DNA from: Variovorax sp.
GTDB lineage: Bacteria > Pseudomonadota > Gammaproteobacteria > Burkholderiales > Burkholderiaceae_C
NCBI GenBank assembly: GCA_017744285.1
Contig: JAGIBP010000023.1
Span: forward strand, 1-52,394
Direction: 5' to 3'
DNA length: 52,394 bases
The position numbers were made by a program, and so were the translations under genes. Numbering within the stretch: position 1 is the stretch's first letter; every line of letters starts with the position of its first letter. Positions 42,383 through 51,947 of this stretch are shown here, in pieces. Under the pieces are notes generated by a model, which was not told where the DNA came from, searched no databases, and saw only the letters and a list, made by a program, of their open reading frames with translations.

Positions 42383-42423
42383 GGATGGCTCTTTGATGAG
42401 ATGGGCGAAAGGGGTGATTGTAA

Positions 42424-43827
<1,404 letters not shown>

Positions 43828-43838
43828 GGCGGAAAGGA

Positions 43839-44108
43839 TCAGCGGCGCTGGCCGTTGTTGCCGCCCGTGACTGGCGGAGGACCGCGGCGTTCCAGGTGAC
43901 GGAACGTGATGCGGCCCTTCGTCAGGTCGTAGGGCGACAGCTCCAGCGACACCTTGTCGCCGGCCAGGATGCGGATGTGGTGCTTGCGCATCTTGCCGCC
44001 GCTGTAGGCGATCAGCTGATGGCCGTTGTCGAGCGTGACGCGATAGCGCGAGTCGGGCAGCACTTCAGTGACTGCGCCGTTCATTTCGATCAGTTCTTCC
44101 TTTGGCAT
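43839..44108 (-). CDS. infA: Translation initiation factor IF-1, extended paralogue
   Basis: 89 residues of the S1/OB-fold IF-1: [70 protein letters not shown] is typical. It is about 17 residues longer than standard IF-1, with a tail [14 protein letters not shown]. Betaproteobacteria often carry a second infA outside the ribosomal-protein operon; this copy sits in front of dbpA, consistent with a cold-shock or ribosome-assembly role. The ATG at 44108 follows AAAGG. Confidence 0.94.
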   Translation of the reverse strand: MPKEELIEMNGAVTEVLPDSRYRVTLDNGHQLIAYSGGKMRKHHIRILAGDKVSLELSPYDLTKGRITFRHLERRGPPPVTGGNNGQRR

Positions 44109-44475
44109 GAATTACCTTTGTCAGTTGTCGTGATTGGACAAGAAAACGGGCGGCCGGTTCAAGCGCGGCCTGGCCGCGCGCTGGCGCCACGGAGGGCGTT
44201 CAGAGCGCGGTTCGCTTCAACAAGGTACGAAGACAGCGGGCGGCACGCCACGGTGCCCGGCCTGGCCATTTCAGCCCGCTGCGGAGCTGGCCTGATGGAG
44301 GAGTCTTGCGGCTGCGCACCGCGCCGACCCATCGGCGATCTGACGAAAACCCTCGTCGCGGTATCGAAACGAACCCGTCATTCTACTCGACTGGCACAAC
44401 TGTTGCTTTTCAGTCGCATGACGGGGGTGCCGCTGGTCGTCGTACAACCCGGGCGGCCTCCTCGATAATTGGCCC
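44109..44475. other. Intergenic region between infA and DMT exporter
   Basis: 367 bases with no supported gene. It must contain the promoters of the divergent infA operon and the exporter gene. The unusually long leader on the infA side could form RNA structure, but I did not find a clear promoter, riboswitch or cold-box consensus. Confidence 0.6.
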
Positions 44476-45450
44476 ATGTTGTCTGACAAGTCGGCGCGAA
44501 GCCGCCTCTTCTTCACCGACCGCCGCGTCGTCTTCCTCCTCGCCTCGCTGTGCTGCCTGCTCTGGGGCAGCGCCTACCCGGCCATCAAGAATGGCTACGC
44601 CCTCCTGCAGATCGAAGCGGGCGACATTCCTTCGCAGCTGGTCTTCGCCGGCTGGCGGTTCCTCCTGGCCGGCGCGGTGCTGGTGGCCTTCGCCGCGGCG
44701 AGCCGGAAGAACGTGCTCGGCTTCGATCGCCGCACGCTCGGGCAGATGACCCTGCTGGGCCTCACGCAGACGAGCCTGCAGTACCTCTTCTTCTATCTCG
44801 GCCTGGCGCACACCACGGGCGTGAAGAGTTCGATCATGAATGCGACCGGCACCTTCTTCAGCGTGCTGCTGGCCCACTTCATCTATCACAACGACCGGCT
44901 GAGCTATCCCAAGGTCCTCGGCTGCGTGGTGGGCTTCGTGGGGGTGATGGTGGTGAATGTCGGGCGGGGTCCGCTGCAGTTCGACCTCACGCTGCAAGGC
45001 GAGGGCTCGGTGGTCATGGCGGCGCTGGTGCTGTCGGCCGCGAGCATCTACGGCAAGAAGCTGTCGCAGCGCATCGACTCGGTGGTGCTCACCGGCTACC
45101 AGCTCGCGATCGGCGGGGCCGCGCTGCTGCTGGTCGGGCTGGCGCTCGGGGGCACGCTGCGCGGGCCGGGTCTCGGCGCGGTGCTCCTGCTGGGCTACCT
45201 GGTGCTGCTCTCGGCGGCGGCCTTCTCGCTGTGGACCACGCTGCTCAAGTACAACCGCGTGAGCATGGTGGCGGTCTTCAACTTCATGATCCCGATCTTC
45301 GGCACGCTGCTGTCGGGACTCTTCCTGGACGAGCGCTTCCTCGAATGGAAGAACGCCCTCGCGCTGCTGCTGGTCTGCGCAGGCATCTGGCTGGTGACGC
45401 GCGAGGAAGCGCCGGCGGCGCAACCGGCGCTCGGAGCCCGCTCTCCGTAG
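44476..45450 (+). CDS. EamA/DMT family transporter
   Basis: 324 residues with about ten transmembrane segments in two EamA repeats (LLWGSAYPAIKNGYALLQIEAGDIPSQLVFAGWRFLLAGAVL, and FNFMIPIFGTLLSGLFLDERFLEWKNALALLLVCAGIW). This architecture is that of drug/metabolite exporters, often for amino acids or nucleosides. The start ATG at 44476 has no strong ribosome site. The substrate cannot be inferred. A protease-like gene follows 69 bases later in the same orientation. Confidence 0.9.
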   Translation: MLSDKSARSRLFFTDRRVVFLLASLCCLLWGSAYPAIKNGYALLQIEAGDIPSQLVFAGWRFLLAGAVLVAFAAASRKNVLGFDRRTLGQMTLLGLTQTSLQYLFFYLGLAHTTGVKSSIMNATGTFFSVLLAHFIYHNDRLSYPKVLGCVVGFVGVMVVNVGRGPLQFDLTLQGEGSVVMAALVLSAASIYGKKLSQRIDSVVLTGYQLAIGGAALLLVGLALGGTLRGPGLGAVLLLGYLVLLSAAAFSLWTTLLKYNRVSMVAVFNFMIPIFGTLLSGLFLDERFLEWKNALALLLVCAGIWLVTREEAPAAQPALGARSP

Positions 45451-45519
45451 GCGCGCGCCGCTTGCGAGCGGGGCGCTTGCGGCGCACCATGGAACTCCAT
45501 CGTTCCAAGGAGCGCGGCC

Positions 45520-46605
45520 ATGCAAACGCAAGGATCGACCCCGCGGTCAAGACAGGTCCCGAGCCGGTTCCGGTCGCGTGTGCGGTGGCTCGGCTGCCTG
45601 ATGGCGTGCGCCGCCGCGCTGGGGTGCCTGCCCGCGATGGCAGCCGGCTCCGCGCAGGAAACGCGCGCGATGAACGCACAGATCCAGGCGCTCAAGCGGG
45701 CCGGCGACGCGGTCGTCGTGCTCAACGTGACGGCGACCGAGGGTGCGACTTCGGCCGAAAGCCTCGGCCAGCGGCGCTCCGGATCCGGCGTGGTGATCGG
45801 GCCGGACGGACTCATCCTCACCATCGGCTACCTGCTGCTCGAGGCCGAGACCATCGAGATCGTGACCCAGGACGACCGCACGCTGCCCGCGCGCCAGGTG
45901 GCCTACGACCTCGCCACCGGCTTCGGCCTGGTGCGCCCGCTGGTGCCGCTGCGCGGCGTGGAGCCGGTGCCGATGACCGGTGTCGCGGGCCTGAAGGTCG
46001 GGCAGCCGCTGCTGGTCGCGACCGGCAGCAACAGCGGCACCGAAGTGGGCTTCACCCGGCTGGTCTCCACGCGCCCGTTCTCGGGCTACTGGGAGTACTA
46101 CATCGAGACGGCGATCTTCACCACCCCGCCGGTGGCCAACCACAGCGGCGCTCCGCTCTTCAACGCACAGGGCGAACTGCTCGGGATCGGCAGCCTCTTC
46201 GTGCTCGAAGCCGCCGGTCCGGACCGCACGCTGCCCGGCAACATGTTCGTGCCGGTCGACCTGCTGCGCCCGGTGCTCGCCGAGATGGAATCCACCGGCC
46301 GCACGCGCGCGAGCGTGCGGCCGTGGCTCGGCGTCTCGTCGTCGGAGCGCGACGGGCATGTGGAGATCGTGCGCGTCGACCGCTCGGGCCCCGCGCTCGA
46401 AGCGGGCCTGCGCCCCGGCGACGTGGTGCTGGAAATCGACGGCATCGCGGTCGCCACGCTCGAAGCCTTCTACAAGCAGCTCTGGAAACGGCCGGGCGCA
46501 GAGGGCGACGTCGAACTGACGGTGCAGCAGGGCGCGGAAGTGCGCAAGGTCATGGTGCACGCCATCGACCGCATGCAGACGCTGCGCAAGCCCCAGGGGA
46601 TCTGA
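45520..46605 (+). CDS. DegP-like S1C family protein with degenerate catalytic triad (PDZ)
   Basis: 361 residues: signal peptide (RVRWLGCLMACAAALGCLPAMAAGSA, cleaved near 42), trypsin-like domain about 60-235, PDZ domain about 260-350. In the position of the catalytic His (LILTNAHVV in DegP) the sequence is LILTIGYLLLEA (Tyr104), and the Asp position appears to be Gly134 in ATGFGLVRP. Ser209 of NHSGAPL remains. It is therefore likely an inactive periplasmic chaperone-like or scaffold protein. AAGGAG precedes the ATG. The overall fold is intact, so it is not a decaying pseudogene. Confidence 0.87.
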   Translation: MQTQGSTPRSRQVPSRFRSRVRWLGCLMACAAALGCLPAMAAGSAQETRAMNAQIQALKRAGDAVVVLNVTATEGATSAESLGQRRSGSGVVIGPDGLILTIGYLLLEAETIEIVTQDDRTLPARQVAYDLATGFGLVRPLVPLRGVEPVPMTGVAGLKVGQPLLVATGSNSGTEVGFTRLVSTRPFSGYWEYYIETAIFTTPPVANHSGAPLFNAQGELLGIGSLFVLEAAGPDRTLPGNMFVPVDLLRPVLAEMESTGRTRASVRPWLGVSSSERDGHVEIVRVDRSGPALEAGLRPGDVVLEIDGIAVATLEAFYKQLWKRPGAEGDVELTVQQGAEVRKVMVHAIDRMQTLRKPQGI

Positions 46606-46614
46606 CGCCGGCCG

Positions 46615-47670
46615 TCAGCCGATGCCGAGCATCTTCTTGTTGGCGGCGGCGTCGACTCCGCCACCCGCGAAGTCGTCGAAGGCCCGGTCGGCCACGCGGA
46701 TGATGTGGCTCGCGATGAACTCGGCGCCTTCGCGCGCGCCGTCCTCGGGGTGCTTGAGGCAGCACTCCCACTCGAGCACCGCCCAGCCCGGGAAGTCATA
46801 GGCCGCGAGCTTGGAGAAGATCGCGCCGAAATCCACCTGCCCGTCGCCCAGCGAGCGGAAGCGGCCCGCGCGATTCAGCCATGGCTGGAAGCCGCCGTAC
46901 ACGCCCTGCTTGCCGGTCGGGTTGAACTCCGCGTCCTTCACGTGGAAGATCTTGATGCGCTCGTGGAAGTGGTCGATGTAGGCGAGGTAGTCGAGCTGCT
47001 GCAGCACGAAGTGGCTCGGGTCGTACAGCAGGCAGGCGCGCGGGTGCTGGTTCACGCGTTCGAGGAACATCTCGTAGGTCACGCCGTCGTGCAGGTCCTC
47101 GCCCGGATGGATCTCGTAGCAGACATCGACGCCCACCTCGTCGAAGCGATCGAGGATCGGCCTCCAGCGGCGCGCGAGTTCGTCGAAGGCTTCCTCGATC
47201 AGGCCCGGCGGCCGCGGCGGCCACGAATAGAGGTACGGCCAGGCAAGCGCGCCCGAGAAGGTCGCGTGCGCGCTGAGCCCCAGGTGGGCCGAAGCCTTCG
47301 CGGCGAAATGCAGTTGTTCGACCGCCCATTGCTGCCGCCTGGCCGGATCGTTGCGCACTTCGGGTGCCGCGAAGCCGTCGAAGCCCGCGTCGTAGGCCGG
47401 GTGCACCGCGATCAGCTGCCCCTGCAGGTGCGTGGAGAGCTCGGTGATCGCCAGGCCGTGCGCGGCCAGCGTCCCCTTCACCTCGTCGCAATAGGTCTTG
47501 CTCTCGGCGGCTTTCTCGAGGTCGAAGAGGCGCCGGTCCCAGCTCGGGATCTGCACGCCCTTGTAGCCGAGCCCGGCCGCCCAGCCGGCGATCGCGTCGA
47601 GGGAATCGAAAGGTGCGGCATCGCCCGCGAACTGGGCCAGGAAGATGGCAGGCCCCTGGATGGTCTTCAT
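46615..47670 (-). CDS. Sugar phosphate isomerase/epimerase-like TIM barrel protein
   Basis: 351 residues of the xylose-isomerase-like TIM barrel (AP2Ec family). Candidate metal ligands are Glu in VCYEIHPGED, Asp/His in LLYDPSHFVLQQ, His in FHVKDAEF and Glu in LEWECCLKHP. Large sugar-metabolising members of this group (IolE/YcjR-like) act on keto-inositols or sugars; no exact substrate can be set. The ATG at 47670 follows GGAGACAGACG. It converges with the DegP-like gene (9-base gap) and diverges from the amidotransferase gene. Confidence 0.9.
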   Translation of the reverse strand: MKTIQGPAIFLAQFAGDAAPFDSLDAIAGWAAGLGYKGVQIPSWDRRLFDLEKAAESKTYCDEVKGTLAAHGLAITELSTHLQGQLIAVHPAYDAGFDGFAAPEVRNDPARRQQWAVEQLHFAAKASAHLGLSAHATFSGALAWPYLYSWPPRPPGLIEEAFDELARRWRPILDRFDEVGVDVCYEIHPGEDLHDGVTYEMFLERVNQHPRACLLYDPSHFVLQQLDYLAYIDHFHERIKIFHVKDAEFNPTGKQGVYGGFQPWLNRAGRFRSLGDGQVDFGAIFSKLAAYDFPGWAVLEWECCLKHPEDGAREGAEFIASHIIRVADRAFDDFAGGGVDAAANKKMLGIG

Positions 47671-47831
47671 CGTCTGTCTCCTCGGTTGGGCCCGCGATGA
47701 TGCCACCGCGCCCCTCGTGCGGGCGTCGTCCGACTTCGCCATGCGGCCATGGCTGCCGGCAGGCGGCCCCGAAAACGTTTCAGAATGAACGCGAAGTCAA
47801 CAGCGTGGCTCAGCCGCACGTTTTCCGGAAG

Positions 47832-48713
47832 ATGGCACAAACCGTATCCGGCCGCTTGAAGATCGGCCTGTCCGCCTGTTTCTCCCATGCGGATCCCGCG
47901 CGCTCGCTGTTCACGAACAAGACCCTGCAGTACGTGGAGCAGTCGATCGCGCACTGGCTGATGTCGGCCGGCGCGATGGTCGTGATGGTTCCCTGCCCCA
48001 CCGGCGAGACCGCGCGTGGCGACACCAAGCTGTCGCACTACGCCGAGTGGCTCGACGGCGTGGTGATGCATGGCGGCGCCGACGTCTGGCCGGGGAGCTA
48101 CGGCGAGGTGCCGCTCAAGGACGCCTGGATCGGCGACCGCATCCGCGACCTCTACGACCTCGCGCTGGTCGAGGCCTTCGAGCAGGTCGGCAAGCCGATC
48201 TTCGGCGTCTGCCGCGGCCTGCAGCTGATCAACGTGGCCTTCGGCGGCACGCTCTACCAGGACATCGAGGCGCAGCACCCCAATGCGCAGCGGCATCGCG
48301 ACCCGGTGGCCTACGACAAGAACTTCCACGAGATCAGCATCACGCCGAACTCGCGCCTCGCGAAACTCTACCCGGGCATGGAACGCACGCGCGTCAACAG
48401 CATCCACCACCAGGGCGTGAAGGACCTCGCGCCCGGCTTCGAGGTCGATGCCTGGAGCATTCCCGATCACGTGGCCGAGGCGATCCGCCGCCGGCCGGAA
48501 CGCGGCCGCAGCTACATCGCGGCCACGCAGTGGCACCCCGAGTTCCACCAGTACGGCAGCACCGAGACGCTGGACGACACCGCGATCCTGCAGGACTTCC
48601 TGTGGGCTTGCGCGACCGCCAAGGTCAGCCCGCGCGGCCCGCTGCGCAGCGCGCCGGGGCGCATCCGCAACCGCGCGGCGCGCCTGCTGCGGCAGGCGCT
48701 GCTGATGCGCTGA
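47832..48713 (+). CDS. Class I glutamine amidotransferase-like (PuuD/C26) hydrolase
   Basis: 293 residues. Cys nucleophile in FGVCRGLQLINVAFGG, His and Glu in QWHPEFH, the classical triad of gamma-glutamyl-gamma-aminobutyrate hydrolase PuuD and other class I amidotransferases. The C-terminus has a basic tail (RIRNRAARLLRQALLMR). PuuD cleaves the gamma-glutamyl bond in polyamine breakdown, but no puu genes lie near, so the substrate could differ. The start is the first ATG that fits the family (MAQTVSGRLKIG); an upstream GTG is possible and no clear ribosome site exists. Confidence 0.87.
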   Translation: MAQTVSGRLKIGLSACFSHADPARSLFTNKTLQYVEQSIAHWLMSAGAMVVMVPCPTGETARGDTKLSHYAEWLDGVVMHGGADVWPGSYGEVPLKDAWIGDRIRDLYDLALVEAFEQVGKPIFGVCRGLQLINVAFGGTLYQDIEAQHPNAQRHRDPVAYDKNFHEISITPNSRLAKLYPGMERTRVNSIHHQGVKDLAPGFEVDAWSIPDHVAEAIRRRPERGRSYIAATQWHPEFHQYGSTETLDDTAILQDFLWACATAKVSPRGPLRSAPGRIRNRAARLLRQALLMR

Positions 48714-48732
48714 GCGCGCTCGTCGCTCAGCG
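48708..48732. terminator. Candidate bidirectional hairpin between convergent genes
   Basis: CGCTGAGCG and CGCTCAGCG form a perfect 9-bp stem with a 7-base loop, containing the stop codons of both the amidotransferase and lipoprotein genes. There is no clear T tract on either side, so termination strength is uncertain. Confidence 0.5.
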
Positions 48733-48891
48733 GCTCTGGTTGCGCGAGCCGCTGACCCCGGCGTCGATGGTGCCGAAGACGGTGATGCCGCTGGTGCCCG
48801 ACGAGGACGCGGTACCGCCCTGCGACGCGCAGCCCGCGAGCAGGCTCAGGCAGAGTGCGATCGAGGCGGCGATGACGGCGGATAGCTTCAT
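48727..48891 (-). CDS. Tiny lipoprotein
   Basis: 54 residues: MKLSAVIAASIALCLSLLAGCASQGG has a signal peptide with lipobox LAGC, so the mature 36-residue lipoprotein would start at Cys21. The tail ITVFGTIDAGVSGSRNQSR resembles the N-terminal beta strand of betaproteobacterial porins (F/YG..D.G.S). AGGGAA precedes the ATG at 48891. It lies directly downstream of topB on the same strand, 17 bases after its stop. Function unknown. Confidence 0.75.
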   Translation of the reverse strand: MKLSAVIAASIALCLSLLAGCASQGGTASSSGTSGITVFGTIDAGVSGSRNQSR

Positions 48892-48908
48892 TCGAACGAT
48901 TCCCTGGT

Positions 48909-51827
48909 TCAGCTCAGATGTTTGCCCACGATGCCGGCGAGCTCGAACATCGTGACCTGGTCCTTGCCGAACACGGGCTTGAGCTTCGCGTCGGCGTTGA
49001 TGGCGCGCTTGTTGGCCGCATCCTGCAGGCCGTGGGCCTTGATGTAGTCCCACAGCTTCTTGATGACTTCGGTGCGCGGCACCGGTTCCGTGCCGATCAC
49101 CGCGGCGAGCGCATCGCTCGGCTTGAGGCCGGCCGCGGGCTTGCGCGGCGCCTTGGGCGCGGCGGCCTTCTTGGCGGCCGCCTTCTTCGCCGGCGCCGCC
49201 TTCTTCGCGGCCGCGGGCGCGGCCTTGCCGAAGGTCTTGCGCGGCGGGAACTTGCTTTCCCTCGGCTCGAACTCGAAGGTCACCTTGCCCTCGTCCTTGT
49301 TCCAGGCCAGGAAGGCCTTGAACGCGCGGCGCGTGCGCATCGAGACGAACTTGTCGAGCAGGTCGGTCTTGCCGGTGGCCAGCAGCTTCTCGACCTGCGC
49401 GCGTTCCACCGGTTGCTGCAGGATGATCTTGCCGGTCTTGAAATCGCAGCTCGGCGTCGGCTGCGCATTCGTCGGCACCGACTTCTCGCAGACATAGTTG
49501 CTGCCGTGTTCGTACACGTGCGCGCCGCACTTCGGGCACGGGCCGAGCGAAGCCTGGCCCGCGAAGTCCACGATCTCGCCCGATTCGGCGTCCTTGTCGT
49601 CGCCGAAGTCGAACTCCAGCTTCCAGTTCTTCGCCTCCTCGTCGTAGCGCAGCACGATCTCCGAGGTGAAGGGCCAGCCCGCCTTGGAGCGGAAGCCCTC
49701 CAGCGGCCCGATGTGCTTGTCGCGCAGCAGCTGCTCGGCTTCCTGGACCTCGAAGGTGCGGCCCGCGGGCGACTTGCCGAACGAGAAGCCGCAGGGTTCC
49801 TGCCCGGGCTTGCCGGTGCAGGAGTAGCGGCGGTAGTTCTCGCGCACGACGCCGCCGCAGTTCGGGCACGGCGTCGCGAGCGTCGCGTAGTCGCCGGGCA
49901 CCGTGTCGCGGTCGTATTCCTTGGCCTTCTTGACGATGTGCTGCGTCATCTCGGCGATCTCGCGCATGAAGGCTTCGCGGCTGAGCTTGCCGTGCTCCAT
50001 CTGCGCGAGCTTGTACTCCCACTCGCCGGTGAGCTCGGCCTTCGAGAGTTCTTCCACGCCGAGGCCGCGCAGCAGCGTCATGAGCTGGAAGGCCTTTGCG
50101 GTCGGGATCAGCTCGCGCCCTTCGCGCAGGATGTATTTCTCGGCCAGCAGGCCTTCGATGATCGCCGCGCGCGTGGCCGGGGTGCCGAGGCCCTTCTCCT
50201 GCATCGCCTCGCGCAGTTCGTCGTCGTCGATGGTCTTGCCCGCGCCTTCCATCGCGCCGAGCAGCGTGGCTTCCGAATAGCGCGCGGGCGGGCGCGTCTT
50301 CAGGCCCTTGATCTCGGCCGACTGCACCTTCACCTGCTCGCCGGGCTTGACCGGCACGAGGCGCTTGCCGTCCTTGTCCTCGCCCTTCTCCTCGTCCTCG
50401 GCTTCCTTGCCGTAGATCGCGAGCCAGCCCGGCTTGACCAGCACCTTGCCGTCGGAGCGGAACGGGTACTTCTTGCCCGCGTGCTCCACCGTGCTGATGC
50501 GCGTGGTCACCTGGAATTCGGCGCTCGGGAAGAACACCGACAGGAAGCGCCGCACCACGAAGTCGTAGAGCCGCTGTTCGGCGTCCGAGAGGCCGCTGGG
50601 TGCCTGCAGCGTCGGGATGATCGCAAAGTGATCGCTGACCTTGGCGTTGTCGAAGATGCGCTTCGAGGGCTTCACGTAGTTGCCGTCGATCGCCTGCTGC
50701 GCGAAGGGCGCGAGGTGCCGCATGCCGCTCGTGGCGAGCATGCCCATCGTCTGCTTGACCACTGGCAGGTAGTCTTCCGGCAGCGCGCGCGAATCGGTCC
50801 GCGGATAGGTCAGCGCCTTGTGGCGCTCGTACAGGCTCTGCGCGAGCGCCAGCGTGGTCTTGGCGCTGAAGCCGAAGCGGCTGTTGGCCTCGCGTTGCAG
50901 CGAGGTCAGGTCGAACAGCGCGGGCGATGCCTGCGTGGTGGGCTTGCTTTCCTCCGTCACGCTCGCGGGCTTGCCGCGCGCCGCCTCGGCGATGGCCTGC
51001 GCCTCGCGCTCGCTCCAGACGCGATCGGCGCGCTGCTCCGGGTCGGCCACGCCGTCCGGTCCCGGCGGCGGCTTCTTCCATTGGGGGTCGAACCACTTGC
51101 CGGGGTACTCGCCGGCCTCGGCGAGGAAAGCGCCGTGCACCTCCCAGTAGTCGCGGCTCACGAACTTGCGGATCTTCTCCTCGCGCTCGACCACCACCGA
51201 GAGCGTGGGCGTCTGCACGCGCCCCACGGTCGTGAGGAAGAAGCCGCCGTCGCGCGAGTTGAAGGCCGTCATCGCCCGCGTGCCGTTGATGCCGACGAGC
51301 CAGTCGGCCTCCGAGCGCGAGCGCGCCGCGTCGGCGAGGCCGCGCATCTGCTGGTCGCTGCGCAGCTGCTCGAAGCCGTCGCGGATGGCCTGCGGCGTCA
51401 TCGACTGCAGCCACAGCCTTTTCACCGGCTTGCCCAGCGGCGACTTGCCGCCCGCGTACTGCTCGATGAGCCGGAAGATGAGCTCGCCCTCGCGGCCCGC
51501 GTCGCAGGCGTTCACGAGTTCGGTCACGTCCTTGCGCTTGGCCTGCTTGACCACGGCACTGAGCCGGCCCTTGGTCTTGTCGACCGGCTTCAGGTCGAAG
51601 TACGGCGGGATCACCGGCAGGTGGGCGAAGCTCCACTTGCCGCGCTTGACGTCGTACTGCTCGGGCGCGTGGATCTCCACCAGGTGGCCCACGGCGCTGG
51701 TGACGATGTACTTCTCGTTCTCGAAGTACTCGTCGTGCTTGTCGAACTTGCCGGCAACGGGCGTCAGGGCGCGGACGATGTCCTGGGCCACTGAGGGTTT
51801 CTCGGCAATGACGAGGGTTTTGCTCAC
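48909..51827 (-). CDS. topB: DNA topoisomerase III with C-terminal SWIB domain
   Basis: 972 residues. Toprim domain: MSKTLVIAEKPSVAQDIVRAL and NACDAGREGELIF; the active-site Tyr lies in LTYPRTDSRALPEDYL. Two zinc-finger-like segments follow (CPNCGGVV.., CPKCGAHVYEHG). After a Lys/Ala-rich linker, the last 80 residues (LKPSDALAAVIGTEPVPRTEVIKKLWDYIKAHGLQDAANKRAINADAKLKPVFG) are a SWIB/MDM2 domain, a fold otherwise known from chromatin proteins and Chlamydia topoisomerase. The enzyme is a type IA topoisomerase that decatenates DNA. The start is GTG at 51827 without a clear ribosome site. Confidence 0.95.
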   Translation of the reverse strand: MSKTLVIAEKPSVAQDIVRALTPVAGKFDKHDEYFENEKYIVTSAVGHLVEIHAPEQYDVKRGKWSFAHLPVIPPYFDLKPVDKTKGRLSAVVKQAKRKDVTELVNACDAGREGELIFRLIEQYAGGKSPLGKPVKRLWLQSMTPQAIRDGFEQLRSDQQMRGLADAARSRSEADWLVGINGTRAMTAFNSRDGGFFLTTVGRVQTPTLSVVVEREEKIRKFVSRDYWEVHGAFLAEAGEYPGKWFDPQWKKPPPGPDGVADPEQRADRVWSEREAQAIAEAARGKPASVTEESKPTTQASPALFDLTSLQREANSRFGFSAKTTLALAQSLYERHKALTYPRTDSRALPEDYLPVVKQTMGMLATSGMRHLAPFAQQAIDGNYVKPSKRIFDNAKVSDHFAIIPTLQAPSGLSDAEQRLYDFVVRRFLSVFFPSAEFQVTTRISTVEHAGKKYPFRSDGKVLVKPGWLAIYGKEAEDEEKGEDKDGKRLVPVKPGEQVKVQSAEIKGLKTRPPARYSEATLLGAMEGAGKTIDDDELREAMQEKGLGTPATRAAIIEGLLAEKYILREGRELIPTAKAFQLMTLLRGLGVEELSKAELTGEWEYKLAQMEHGKLSREAFMREIAEMTQHIVKKAKEYDRDTVPGDYATLATPCPNCGGVVRENYRRYSCTGKPGQEPCGFSFGKSPAGRTFEVQEAEQLLRDKHIGPLEGFRSKAGWPFTSEIVLRYDEEAKNWKLEFDFGDDKDAESGEIVDFAGQASLGPCPKCGAHVYEHGSNYVCEKSVPTNAQPTPSCDFKTGKIILQQPVERAQVEKLLATGKTDLLDKFVSMRTRRAFKAFLAWNKDEGKVTFEFEPRESKFPPRKTFGKAAPAAAKKAAPAKKAAAKKAAAPKAPRKPAAGLKPSDALAAVIGTEPVPRTEVIKKLWDYIKAHGLQDAANKRAINADAKLKPVFGKDQVTMFELAGIVGKHLS

Positions 51828-51889
51828 GGGATCGGCTGGCGCTTGCGGCGCCCCTCCTTGGGGTTCTTACAATCTGCGCTTTCCGCGCG

Positions 51890-51921
51890 CGTACACGCGC
51901 ACGCATACGCGCACGTGTACG
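51890..51921. repeat. Inverted repeat in the topB-SET divergent interval
   Basis: CGTACACG (51890-51897) pairs with CGTGTACG (51914-51921), with two copies of ACGCGCACG between. It lies in the promoter region of the divergent topB and SET-domain genes and may be a regulatory site. Confidence 0.45.
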
Positions 51922-51947
51922 AATCCAAGTTAACACGTTTTCAATTC

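Noticed and set aside
44271..44516. A short minus-strand frame in the infA-exporter gap
   Set aside because: It has no ribosome site or recognisable motif, and it overlaps the exporter start.
45520..46605. Calling the DegP-like gene a pseudogene
   Set aside because: The frame, signal peptide, protease fold and PDZ domain are intact; only catalytic residues differ.
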